Source of the DNA: Schaalia sp. JY-X169
Lineage (GTDB): Bacteria; Actinomycetota; Actinomycetes; Actinomycetales; Actinomycetaceae
DNA: 64,000 bases
NCBI RefSeq assembly: GCF_014069575.1
Contig: NZ_CP059675.1
Span: forward strand, 682,001 to 746,000
Direction: 5' to 3'
Shown here: positions 1 to 7,888 of the stretch, in pieces
Position numbering within the stretch: the first letter of the stretch is position 1
Layout: each line of letters begins with the position of its first letter
The notes under the pieces: generated by a model
The model's database searches: none
What the model saw: the letters and a program-made list of their open reading frames with translations, nothing else
Told to the model about the DNA's origin: nothing
Program-made: the position numbers and the translations under genes

Positions 1-281
1 ACGACATCGACCTTGTTCCCCGCTATTGCATCACCCAGGGTCTGGCCACAATCGGTCGCGCCAAGGCTGTGGTGTTGGTTGCGCAGGGTGAGCAGAAGGC
101 AGACGCAATCGCGGCCCTCGCTGAAGGTGGAGTGAGCGCCCTGTGGCCCGCATCGGTACTGCAGTTCCACAATGACGCAACGATCCTGGTGGACGAAAGT
201 GCGGCAAGCAAACTGCAGCTGAAGGACTACTACAAAGCTGCGTACGAGGGCGAAGTCGCCCTGTCCTCCCTTAAAGGCTAG
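1..281 (+). CDS. nagB: Glucosamine-6-phosphate deaminase, 3' part only
   Basis: The reading frame is open from base 3, so the 5' part lies outside the window. NagB converts glucosamine-6-phosphate to fructose-6-phosphate and ammonia in the cytoplasm, in amino-sugar catabolism. The visible 92 residues are the C-terminal part of the family: a GLATIGRAK stretch, then a V(V/L)LVAQGEQKA strand, then a PASVLQFH segment followed by the short C-terminal helix typical of NagB. The stop at 279-281 is followed within a few bases by the DUF3039 gene. A lone PTS EIIB elsewhere in the window (51637-51867) could belong to the same sugar route, but that is inference. Confidence 0.88.
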   Translation, partial: DIDLVPRYCITQGLATIGRAKAVVLVAQGEQKADAIAALAEGGVSALWPASVLQFHNDATILVDESAASKLQLKDYYKAAYEGEVALSSLKG

Positions 282-286
282 TGATC

Positions 287-559
287 ATGGCTCAGGAAGC
301 ACCCGCTGGAAGCGCAGACGTCCTCGAGCTGCCCAAGACAATGCCAACATCCGGAGACGGGGATGGGGACAGGTTCGCCCACTTTGTGAGGCGTGACCGC
401 GCAAACCAGGCGGCAGTCACCGGGCAGGCAGTCGTTGCCCTGTGCGGCAAGGTTTGGGTGCCCACGCGTGACGCTAAGAAGTACCCGGTTTGTCCGCGTT
501 GCAAGGCACTGCGGGATGAGGCCGGGAAACAGGGTAGAAACTGGCCCTTTGCCGACTAG
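287..559 (+). CDS. DUF3039 domain protein
   Basis: A small protein of about 90 residues. Its C-terminal half has the DUF3039 pattern: a conserved LCGKVW segment, then a PVCPRCK cysteine pair, which together could bind a metal. The N-terminal 30 residues are low-complexity. The family is widespread in actinobacteria and has no established function. I chose ATG 287 because AAAGG at 273-277 lies 9 bases upstream; a GTG at 281 overlapping the nagB stop is possible but sits too close to that site. The gene probably shares a transcript with nagB, and a hairpin follows it. Confidence 0.85.
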   Translation: MAQEAPAGSADVLELPKTMPTSGDGDGDRFAHFVRRDRANQAAVTGQAVVALCGKVWVPTRDAKKYPVCPRCKALRDEAGKQGRNWPFAD

Positions 560-572
560 GTGAACAGCTTGA

Positions 573-602
573 ACGTCCTCGGGAATACCCTCCCGGGGAC
601 GT
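573..602. terminator. Hairpin terminator between convergent genes
   Basis: ACGTCCTCGGGA at 573-584 pairs with TCCCGGGGACGT at 591-602 over 12 positions (one T-G wobble), with a 6-base loop. It lies between the convergent DUF3039 and SLC13 genes and could stop transcription from either side. The T-rich tail is weak on the plus strand (CTTGC). Confidence 0.65.
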
Positions 603-609
603 CTTGCAC

Positions 610-2157
610 TCAGAGTTGAATCCCTAGAACCAGGGGTCCCATGGTGAGTGTGGTAACTGTAATCAGAACGATGCCGATCAGGTTGAGCCAGATGCCGACG
701 CGCAACATGTCCTTCATTTGGATATATCCCGTTGAGTAGGCCACAGCGTTGGGTGGTGTCGCGACCGGCAGCATGAATGAGCAGGTGGAGGCTAGTGCAA
801 CCGGCACGACCAGCAACATAACGTCCAGCCCCGTGCCGGCTGCTACACCCCCCAGGACGGGCAGGAACGTGGCAGCGGTTGCGGTGTTCGACGTCATCTC
901 TGTCAGCGCCATAACCAGGATGGTCACGGCGAGGACGAGGACGACCACACCCATCCCACCCAAACCCTGGGACAAATCCCCTATCCATGTGCTTAGACCA
1001 CTGTTCGTGAATGCGGATGAAAGGGCGAGTCCACCGCCAAAAAGCAGCAGGATCTCCCAGGGGATTCCCTGCGCCGTCTTCGCATCGAGTAGGCGCCGGT
1101 CTGGTCCAGCTGGGATCAGGAAGAGGAGAAGCGAAATCACCATTGCGATGAGCTCGTCGGTCACACCCATGTGGCCGAAGAGCATCGGCAGGAACAGCCA
1201 CGAGAGTGCCGCAAGCACAAACACTATTGCGACAAGTTTCTCACCCCGCGACATCGGCCTCATTTGTCGCAGTTCAGAGACGATTAGCTCATGTCCACCC
1301 GGAATGTCATCCATTTCTGGCTTGAAGAACACGTTCACCAGCAAGTACCAGGCTATGAGGAGGAAGATCCAAGCCATCGGTGCCGCGAAGAGGAGCCACC
1401 GCCCAAAAGTGAGGGTGATGCCGTAGTTATCCAGCATGTAGGCGCGAAGAAATGCATTAGGTGGTGTTGAGATCAGGCTGGAGGTGGCGACTATCGACGC
1501 CGAATACGCGATGCCCAACATTAGTGCCTTGGCAAAGTTGGAATGGAGTAGCTCGCTACCTTTCTTACCTCCGTCTATGAGGTGGAGGACGGAGAGGCCG
1601 ATGGGGAGCATCATGATTGCCGTGGCCGTGTTGGATACCCACATGGTGATGAACCCGGTAGCAATCATGAACCCGAGAACAATCATCTTGGGTCTTGTTC
1701 CAACGACTTTGACAACGTTCAACGCTATGCGTCGGTGAAGGTTCCACTTCTGGACCGCAGCCGCCAGGAAGAAACCACCCAGGAAAAGGAAGATGGTGCC
1801 GGACGCGTAAGGTCGGGCGGTTTCAGCAAAAGTCTGTGTCTGCGCCAGCGTAAACACGATGAGTGGTACGAGGGCGGTTGCTAGAAGAGGAATCGCCTCA
1901 GTGATCCACCAGGTCGCCATGAGTGTCGCGGTGGCAGCCGTGAGCTTGAGGCCGTGCGCAGTGTAACGCGGAGTGCCGTCATAGTTAAGGGTCTCAGCAA
2001 GGGAACCAGTTAGTTGGTCTGGCATGAGAAAGTAGACCAGGATGGCCAGAGCAATACCGAGGAATATGCCCCTGAATCGCCCCTCTGCCCACACGCTACG
2101 ATGTTTGGGAGGCGCCTTTGTACGGGGTTTCCTGGCATTGCTGCCGGAGTGCCCCAT
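610..2157 (-). CDS. SLC13/DASS family anion:cation transporter
   Basis: A 515-residue membrane protein of the divalent anion:sodium symporter (DASS, SLC13) family, which imports di- and tricarboxylates or sulfate. The two family signature repeats are visible: SNTATAIMMLPIG in the first half and TEMTSNTATAATFLP in the second, the serine-asparagine-threonine motifs that form the sodium and anion sites. A WWITEAIPLLATALVP segment near residue 85 is also typical. An arginine/lysine-rich cytoplasmic N-terminus precedes the first membrane helix at about residue 30. The substrate cannot be read from sequence; a dicarboxylate is likeliest. The gene is transcribed alone after pncB. Confidence 0.87.
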   Translation of the reverse strand: MGHSGSNARKPRTKAPPKHRSVWAEGRFRGIFLGIALAILVYFLMPDQLTGSLAETLNYDGTPRYTAHGLKLTAATATLMATWWITEAIPLLATALVPLIVFTLAQTQTFAETARPYASGTIFLFLGGFFLAAAVQKWNLHRRIALNVVKVVGTRPKMIVLGFMIATGFITMWVSNTATAIMMLPIGLSVLHLIDGGKKGSELLHSNFAKALMLGIAYSASIVATSSLISTPPNAFLRAYMLDNYGITLTFGRWLLFAAPMAWIFLLIAWYLLVNVFFKPEMDDIPGGHELIVSELRQMRPMSRGEKLVAIVFVLAALSWLFLPMLFGHMGVTDELIAMVISLLLFLIPAGPDRRLLDAKTAQGIPWEILLLFGGGLALSSAFTNSGLSTWIGDLSQGLGGMGVVVLVLAVTILVMALTEMTSNTATAATFLPVLGGVAAGTGLDVMLLVVPVALASTCSFMLPVATPPNAVAYSTGYIQMKDMLRVGIWLNLIGIVLITVTTLTMGPLVLGIQL

Positions 2158-2260
2158 ATATACGTCCCTAATGTTTGCGCCGTCCCCAAACGGGGCGCGC
2201 CGAGAGGGGAGTTACATCCCCTAGGCCAGACAGCGGTGAACTAGCCCCAACCCATTCAAC

Positions 2261-3625
2261 CTAAGAGAATTTCTCCACGGGCGTTTCTGGGCCATAGTAT
2301 CGAGTGCGAATTCCAGGCTCCCCGTCAGACAGGCGCCAGGCCTGGTAGGGCAACTCGTTGCGAGACTTGCGATGGCGGTCCTGAGCAGCCCAGGTCGCCT
2401 CGGGGCTCCACGCTTCCTCAAGGATGCGGCCGTTGTTGACGAGCGGAACTTGGAGCAGCCGGCCACCGACCTCAAGCAAGCGGTCCCTATTCTCTTCGCG
2501 GCTGGAACCCATTACGAGTGCTTCCTGAACTGCGCGTCCATCAGGGTTGTAGAGGCGCCCCGCAGCTTTCTCACCGCCGACAGTTCCCTTAGATTCGCTC
2601 AGTTTGGCGACGGGCTGCATCGTCCCGTCGCTGTCCTCACGTTCGACCAGCTTGTAGACGAGAGCGGCTGTCGGAACGCCGGATCCTGTTACTAGGCGCG
2701 TTCCGACCCCATAGCTGTCCACCGGGGCCGCCCCTAGCGACGCAATTGCGTACTCGTCCAGATCCGATGTCACCACAATCTTGGTCGATTGGGCACCCAG
2801 GGAATCTAGTTGCTCGCGAACCTGGAAGGCATGCGCCACTAGGTCGCCGGAGTCGATTCGTACTGCGCCGAGTTCACCACCGGCTGCGCGAGCAGCCTCG
2901 ACCCCGTTGATGACCCCCTGATGGATGTCGTAGGTATCGACAAGGAGCGTTGTGTCTGGCCCGAGCGTTGCGATCTGCGCAGCGAAGGCGGCCTTTTCAG
3001 AGTCTTGAACCAGCGTGAAGGAGTGGGCCGAGGTACCCACGGTATCGATTCCGTAGCGCCTCCCGGCCTCGAGGTCGGATGTGGCGACAAACCCGCCGAT
3101 CACCGATGCCCGAGCAGCTGAAACGGCGGCACGCTCATGGGTGCGGCGTGCACCCATATCGAGGCATGGTCGACCGTGGGCCGCAATGGTCATCCGCGAC
3201 GCAGCTGACGCGACGGCACAGTCGTAGTTGAGGGCGGACAGGAGCAAGGTCTCGAGCAGTGTGGCTTCAGCGAATGTCCCCTCAACAGTCAGCAGCGGCG
3301 AACCCGGAAAGTAGATTTCCCCTTCCGCATAGCCGTGGATGCTCCCCGTAAAGGTAAAAGTTGACAGGAAGTCCAGAGCCTTGTCACTGAGGAATGCTTG
3401 GCTCTCAAGCCACGCGATCTGGTCGTCGTCGAAGTGGAATCGCGCCAATGCCTCAAGGACGCGTCCTGTGCCGGCGACAACGCCGTACCGACGCGATGGG
3501 GCCATTCTGCGGCCAAATAGTTCGAACACAGATCTCCGGTTTGCGACACCCGAGTGGAGAGCGGCATCGACCATCGTGAGCTCGTATTTGTCAGTAAGCA
3601 GTGCTGTTGATTCAGAAGCGGCCAT
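2261..3625 (-). CDS. pncB: Nicotinate phosphoribosyltransferase
   Basis: Makes nicotinate mononucleotide from nicotinate and PRPP, the entry step of the NAD salvage (Preiss-Handler) route. The protein has about 454 residues, normal for actinobacterial PncB. Family features seen are the N-terminal LLTDKYELTM segment, FELFGRRM, the DMGARRTHERAA stretch, GTSAHSFTLV, and VRIDSGDL with the phosphate-binding glycines downstream. I placed the start at 3625, giving MAASESTALLTDKYEL, because the upstream in-frame codons encode residues not seen in the family. The gene is divergent from murI. Confidence 0.93.
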   Translation of the reverse strand: MAASESTALLTDKYELTMVDAALHSGVANRRSVFELFGRRMAPSRRYGVVAGTGRVLEALARFHFDDDQIAWLESQAFLSDKALDFLSTFTFTGSIHGYAEGEIYFPGSPLLTVEGTFAEATLLETLLLSALNYDCAVASAASRMTIAAHGRPCLDMGARRTHERAAVSAARASVIGGFVATSDLEAGRRYGIDTVGTSAHSFTLVQDSEKAAFAAQIATLGPDTTLLVDTYDIHQGVINGVEAARAAGGELGAVRIDSGDLVAHAFQVREQLDSLGAQSTKIVVTSDLDEYAIASLGAAPVDSYGVGTRLVTGSGVPTAALVYKLVEREDSDGTMQPVAKLSESKGTVGGEKAAGRLYNPDGRAVQEALVMGSSREENRDRLLEVGGRLLQVPLVNNGRILEEAWSPEATWAAQDRHRKSRNELPYQAWRLSDGEPGIRTRYYGPETPVEKFS

Positions 3626-3776
3626 GGCATAACGGTAGTCGTTTCGCCGCGCTGACGTGCGCATGCCCGGTCACCATTCGGGTCTCGTAGCCTCCTGACA
3701 TGGGACGCGTCACGAGGTGTGGAGTTTCACGCCCCAAAGCCACCTTGCCCGATGGAATTGTTATAACGTCGAGGAC

Positions 3777-4613
3777 GTGAATGACGCGCCAATCGGAGTT
3801 TTTGATTCAGGCCTTGGTGGCCTGACGGTGGCCCGCGCAATCATTGATCAGCTGCCGGGCGAAGATGTCATCTATCTTGGTGACAGTGCCAACACCCCGT
3901 ATGGATCGCGCAGGCTGTCGGATGTTCGCGCGCTCACGCTTGCGGGCCTTGACCGCTTGGTTGAGCTGGGGGCCAAAATTCTCGTGATCGCATGTAATAC
4001 CGCTACTGCAGCCGCACTGCAGGATGCTAGGGAACGCTACGGGGAGCAGGGGATTCCTGTCATCGAGGTGGTTACTCCGGCAGCCAAGCAAGGTGCCGCA
4101 ACAACACGCAACGGCCGCATCGGTGTCCTCGGAACGGCTGCTACCGTGAGGTCGGGCGCTTACCTGGACGCACTTCGTGCCGTGCCTGACGTTGAGGTTA
4201 TTCAGAATGCGGCACCAAGATTTGTTGAGTTCGTTGAAAAGGGCGAAACCACAGGAGATGCCGTGACCGAGGCAGCAAGGCAGTACCTTGCGCCGCTAAT
4301 TGCCGCCGACGTTGACACAGTTATCTTAGGTTGTACCCACTACCCGTTGCTGACGGGGGTCCTGTCTCGATTGCTCGGGCCCGGCGTTCGCTTAGTGACG
4401 TCATCGGAAGCAACTGCGAATGCCACTTATTCCGAGCTTATCGACCTCGATCTACTACATTCGCCCAGGGCCGCGGGAGAGCATGCGCACTACAGGTTCC
4501 TCTCGACGGGGGAGAGCCCAGAGTTCTCCGCTTTGGCGAGGCGTTTTCTTGGTCCTGAAGTCCACGGGGTCGAGGTCGTTGCGCCCACACGTAGGGTTGG
4601 GGAGGATCGATGA
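3777..4613 (+). CDS. murI: Glutamate racemase
   Basis: Interconverts L- and D-glutamate for peptidoglycan synthesis. The two catalytic cysteines are in their standard settings, IACNTAT (C73 from the chosen start) and LGCTHYP (C186), and GVFDSGLGG is at the N-terminus. I chose GTG 3777, which gives the usual family start (VNDAPIGVFDSG). TATAAC at 3762-3767 lies 9 bases upstream, so the mRNA may be leaderless; a GAGGA at 3771-3775 is too close to act as a normal ribosome-binding site. The stop overlaps the next start as ATGA, so murI and the MBL gene form an operon. Confidence 0.93.
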   Translation: MNDAPIGVFDSGLGGLTVARAIIDQLPGEDVIYLGDSANTPYGSRRLSDVRALTLAGLDRLVELGAKILVIACNTATAAALQDARERYGEQGIPVIEVVTPAAKQGAATTRNGRIGVLGTAATVRSGAYLDALRAVPDVEVIQNAAPRFVEFVEKGETTGDAVTEAARQYLAPLIAADVDTVILGCTHYPLLTGVLSRLLGPGVRLVTSSEATANATYSELIDLDLLHSPRAAGEHAHYRFLSTGESPEFSALARRFLGPEVHGVEVVAPTRRVGEDR

Positions 4614-5410
4614 GGCTCACCGTTCTTGGCTCTTCCGGATCGATGTCAGGTCCGGCATCCTCAGCATCTAGCTATCTCGTTCAAGCGCAGGGCTTTGATC
4701 GTGAGACGGGAGAGATGCGGACTTGGTCTGTCGTCCTAGACATGGGGCCCGGCTCATTTGGCCAGCTGTGGAAGCAGATGGATCCACGCGACGTTGATGC
4801 GTTGCTGATTTCTCATGGGCACGCTGACCATATGGCCGACATCATTTCCTTTCACGTCTTCCTGAAGTGGCATCCCGAAGGCCGTCAGGCACCTCTCCAC
4901 ACAGCGGGTCCCGCAGAGGTGCGTGCGCGCATGGCGCAGATTGATGGGTATGCCGACGAGGGCGAGATTGTGGAGTTGCTCGATTTCCACCCTGTCGCCA
5001 GTGGCGATGTCCTTCAAGTTGGACCAATGAGAATCACCGCGTTCCCAGGTAACCACACCGTGGAATCTTTTGGCTTTCGTATCGAAGGACCTTCTGAGGA
5101 CCTGCAGTCCACTCAGAGCGTGACGTTGGCGTACACGGGTGACACAGATTCATGCGATGGTATGACGGAAATGGCGCAGGGTTTGGATCTTCTCCTCGCC
5201 GAATGTGGATTCACCGAGGTGGAGCAGACTCGCGGTATTCACCTGACGGGTGGACGTGCAGGGGTTCTGGCGCGCGAAGGTAGTGTTGGGCGGCTGGTGC
5301 TCACCCACATTCAGCCATGGACGGACCCGGAGGTGCCACTTTCAGAGGCACAAGCCCAGTTTGATGGCCAGACCGAAGTCGCTCTCGCAGGGAGTACCTG
5401 GGTCCTCTAG
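4610..5410 (+). CDS. MBL-fold hydrolase, Rv1339-like class II cAMP phosphodiesterase
   Basis: A 266-residue metallo-beta-lactamase fold protein. The metal site motif HGHADH is at residues 69-74, followed by the later ligands in PGNHTVES and AYTGDTD and by LTHIQPW near the end. Position directly behind murI and next to rph/rdgB matches the mycobacterial murI-Rv1339-rph order. Rv1339 is described as an atypical class II cAMP phosphodiesterase, so the same activity is likely here, but an RNase Z-like or other phosphodiesterase role cannot be excluded. Its start overlaps the murI stop by 4 bases and its stop shares CTAG with the convergent rdgB stop. Confidence 0.85.
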   Translation: MRLTVLGSSGSMSGPASSASSYLVQAQGFDRETGEMRTWSVVLDMGPGSFGQLWKQMDPRDVDALLISHGHADHMADIISFHVFLKWHPEGRQAPLHTAGPAEVRARMAQIDGYADEGEIVELLDFHPVASGDVLQVGPMRITAFPGNHTVESFGFRIEGPSEDLQSTQSVTLAYTGDTDSCDGMTEMAQGLDLLLAECGFTEVEQTRGIHLTGGRAGVLAREGSVGRLVLTHIQPWTDPEVPLSEAQAQFDGQTEVALAGSTWVL

Positions 5411-6018
5411 GCGAAGATCTCCCCAAGGTAGGGGGCGAGCGCTTTCAGTGCTCGTGACCTGTGGGAGATTCGATTCTTCTCTTCCTGTGACATTTGCGCG
5501 GTGGTGGAAGCAGACCCGAGGGGAACAAAAATCGGGTCATAGCCGAATCCCCCGCTGCCATGCGGCTCACGAGTCAGCGAGCCCTCAACAACGCCCTCCC
5601 TGACAATTTCTTGCCCATCAGGGAAGACAAGCGCCGCAGCGCAGACAAACCGCGCTCCGCGGTAACAATCTTTGACGTCCGCCAACTGCGCCAGCAGAAG
5701 ATCCAGATTTGCCTGGTCGTCCCCGTGGGTACCAGACCACCGTGCCGAGAAGACTCCGGGCGCACCACCCAGCGCGTCAACGGAGATGCCCGAGTCATCC
5801 GCTAGTGCTGGTAGGCCTGTCGCTTGTGCTAAGTCTCGAGCCTTGATTAGAGCGTTGTCGGCAAAAGTGAGGCCGTCCTCGACCGGAGAAGTCGCATTGA
5901 AGTCAGCAAGAGTTGCGATGACCGATGGGTCGAACCCGGGTATGAAATCACCCAGGAGTGCCTTCATCTCCGCAATCTTGTGGGCATTACCCGTCGCAAT
6001 AGCAAGGACGGGGGTCAT
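5407..6018 (-). CDS. rdgB: XTP/dITP diphosphatase (non-canonical purine NTP pyrophosphatase)
   Basis: House-cleaning enzyme that hydrolyses dITP, dITP-like and XTP nucleotides to monophosphates, preventing their use in DNA. Family motifs seen: ATGNAHKIAEM at the N-terminus, SPVEDGLTFADNALIKA, the ADDSGISVDALGGAPGVFSARW core, SGGFGYDPIFVP, and KNRISHRSRAL near the C-terminus. The length of about 203 residues is normal. The ATG at 6018 overlaps the rph stop as TGATG, so the two are translationally coupled; a GTG one codon earlier is also possible. Confidence 0.93.
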   Translation of the reverse strand: MTPVLAIATGNAHKIAEMKALLGDFIPGFDPSVIATLADFNATSPVEDGLTFADNALIKARDLAQATGLPALADDSGISVDALGGAPGVFSARWSGTHGDDQANLDLLLAQLADVKDCYRGARFVCAAALVFPDGQEIVREGVVEGSLTREPHGSGGFGYDPIFVPLGSASTTAQMSQEEKNRISHRSRALKALAPYLGEIFA

Positions 6019-6797
6019 CACAGTCCCAGGTCTGCGCTTGTGATTTCAACGCCGGGGGGAGTAAGGATGGCGCGCGCCTGGAGGGAGTTGAGGCGATGGA
6101 GGCCCTTCTCCGCTAGATCCAGCATCTGGGTCAGTTCACCTCGACTAAATGGCGCGCCCTCGGCTGTTCCCTGGACTTCAACAAACCCACCGCTACCCAG
6201 GCCAACGACGTTCATGTCAGTCTCGGCGCTGACGTCCTCGACGTAGGGCAGATCGAGGACGGGCGCCCCATTGACGATGCCAACCGAAACGGCTGCCACG
6301 GAGTCGACAAGGACGCTGTGTTGGTTGCGCTTCGCGATGACCCCCTTTTCGACTGCCCAGGCGACTGCGTCATGAAGAGCCAACCAGGCGCCGGTGATCG
6401 CAGCGGTTCGCGTCCCACCATCAGCCACAAGTACGTCGCAATCCACCACGATCGTGTTCTCTCCGAGCGCGCTCAAGTCAATTGCGCTGCGCAGACTACG
6501 CCCAATCAGACGCGAAATCTCATGGGTGCGTCCCCCAATTTTTCCTTTCACCGACTCGCGCTGGTTACGCTCATTGGTTGACCTTGGGAGCATCGCATAC
6601 TCGGCAGTCACCCAGCCCTGACCGCTGCCCTTGCGCCAACGGGGGACACCTTCGGTGAAGGAGGCGACGCAGAGCACGCGGGTGGCTCCGGTTTCGATGA
6701 GGACGGATCCTTCACCCGTGGAAGTCCATCCGCGAATGATCTTTACTGGTCGTGCTTCGTCTGGTGCACGTCCATCTTTGCGAGTCGTGTTCGTCAT
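6018..6797 (-). CDS. rph: Ribonuclease PH
   Basis: Phosphorolytic 3' exoribonuclease that trims tRNA precursors and takes part in rRNA decay. At 259 residues it has the normal length. The N-terminal [12 protein letters not shown] segment, the SFTEGVPRW strand, the [10 protein letters not shown] motif, [15 protein letters not shown] and [19 protein letters not shown] are all characteristic. It heads a two-gene operon with rdgB, an arrangement common across actinobacteria. Divergent from nudC across a 120-base gap that holds an exact DnaA-box sequence. Confidence 0.95.
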   Translation of the reverse strand: MTNTTRKDGRAPDEARPVKIIRGWTSTGEGSVLIETGATRVLCVASFTEGVPRWRKGSGQGWVTAEYAMLPRSTNERNQRESVKGKIGGRTHEISRLIGRSLRSAIDLSALGENTIVVDCDVLVADGGTRTAAITGAWLALHDAVAWAVEKGVIAKRNQHSVLVDSVAAVSVGIVNGAPVLDLPYVEDVSAETDMNVVGLGSGGFVEVQGTAEGAPFSRGELTQMLDLAEKGLHRLNSLQARAILTPPGVEITSADLGL

Positions 6798-6831
6798 ATC
6801 TGTATCTTAGTCGCGTTGCAAAGTTCGACAG

Positions 6832-6840
6832 TTATCCACA
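6832..6840 (+). promoter_or_regulatory. Consensus DnaA-box sequence
   Basis: The 9-mer TTATCCACA matches the consensus DnaA box exactly and lies in the short intergenic space between divergent rph and nudC. A single box can arise by chance, so a role in DnaA titration or regulation is only a suggestion. A second exact copy lies at 25482-25490. Confidence 0.35.
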
Positions 6841-6917
6841 GTTCGGCTAGAGCGGTGCGGTCCCCAGAGATAGGGGAGGAGCATCAAGATGTCGGAGGGA
6901 CGGGCTACCGTAGTCAT

Positions 6918-7856
6918 ATGATGTTTGATTTCGCCCTGGCTCGCGGGGATTTTGATTCTGCCACCTCCCAGAGGGAGTCTGTGGATCTCACAGCTGAGTC
7001 TGGAGCCCATGGGGCGGTGGTGACCGCGGTGCGTGAAAGCGGCGAGTTTGCGGTGACGTTTACGGAGGGGAAGCCGCTTCTTTGGCGACCGGAAGGTGAA
7101 CAGCTGGGGGCGCTGGTCTCAAGCGTGCCTGACGACAGCATCTGGTTTATGGGTAGAACAGCCGAGGGGTTCCCCCTACTGGTGGTTGTACTACCAGACG
7201 ATCTCAACGGAGCCGGAAGCCTCTTCTCCCTCCTGCCGGAGGAAGTTCGCTGGTTGGACCTGATCGCCTTTGCCGCCGAACTTGAGGACTACTCGGCGTC
7301 ACTACTGGTCACCCAGGCTACAGCTCTGCTTGCCTGGCATCGCTCCACAAAGTTCTGCCCGAACTGCGGAAGCCCCCTGACCCCCGGTTCGGCTGGCTGG
7401 AGCGCGCACTGTAAGGAATGCGGACGCGTTGAGTATCCAAGGACGGACCCGGCCGTGATTGTTGCCGTTGTCGATGTGGAAGATCGCCTGCTGCTTGCTC
7501 ACAATGTTCTTTGGCCTGCGGGCCGAATGTCCCTACCCGCGGGCTATGTCGACGCTGGTGAAAGTGCGGAACGTACGGTTCCAAGAGAGCTTCGTGAGGA
7601 AGTTGGGATAGAAATCTTCGGGCTGCGGTATCTTGGCTCGCAACCGTGGCCCCGCCCTCGGTCGTTGATGCTGGCCTACACTGCCAAGACCATGGTGACC
7701 ACGCCAGTTCCAGATCAAATTGAAATCGACCATGCCCGATTCTTTACGAGGGATGAGCTGAAGAAAGCAGTCGCAAGCAAAGAAGTCCTGCTACCCGGAC
7801 CGGCGGCGGTCGCACATACTGTCATCGGCCTGTGGATGCGGGGGGAACTCCCGTGA
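6918..7856 (+). CDS. nudC: NAD(+) diphosphatase, NUDIX family (NudC)
   Basis: Cleaves NADH/NAD+ to NMN(H) and AMP; family members can also remove NAD caps from RNA. The protein of about 312 residues has the expected order: a variable N-terminal domain, a four-cysteine zinc ribbon (FCPNCG ... HCKECG), the Nudix box GYVDAGE...RELREEVG, and the SQPWPRPRS array that marks NAD(H) specificity (usually SQPWPFPxS). The ATG at 6918 (or 6921) is 6 bases after a TACCGT element at 6906-6911 and has no ribosome-binding site, which suggests a leaderless mRNA. The stop lies next to the helicase gene. Confidence 0.93.
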   Translation: MMFDFALARGDFDSATSQRESVDLTAESGAHGAVVTAVRESGEFAVTFTEGKPLLWRPEGEQLGALVSSVPDDSIWFMGRTAEGFPLLVVVLPDDLNGAGSLFSLLPEEVRWLDLIAFAAELEDYSASLLVTQATALLAWHRSTKFCPNCGSPLTPGSAGWSAHCKECGRVEYPRTDPAVIVAVVDVEDRLLLAHNVLWPAGRMSLPAGYVDAGESAERTVPRELREEVGIEIFGLRYLGSQPWPRPRSLMLAYTAKTMVTTPVPDQIEIDHARFFTRDELKKAVASKEVLLPGPAAVAHTVIGLWMRGELP

Positions 7857-7888
7857 GCCAGACTCGACATGTTGAGGAAGTAAGGAAC

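Noticed and set aside
278-1201. Minus-strand open frame of 307 codons overlapping the SLC13 and DUF3039 genes
   Set aside because: Its translation is rich in arginine, histidine and cysteine without any motif, while the other frame encodes a well-formed membrane transporter.
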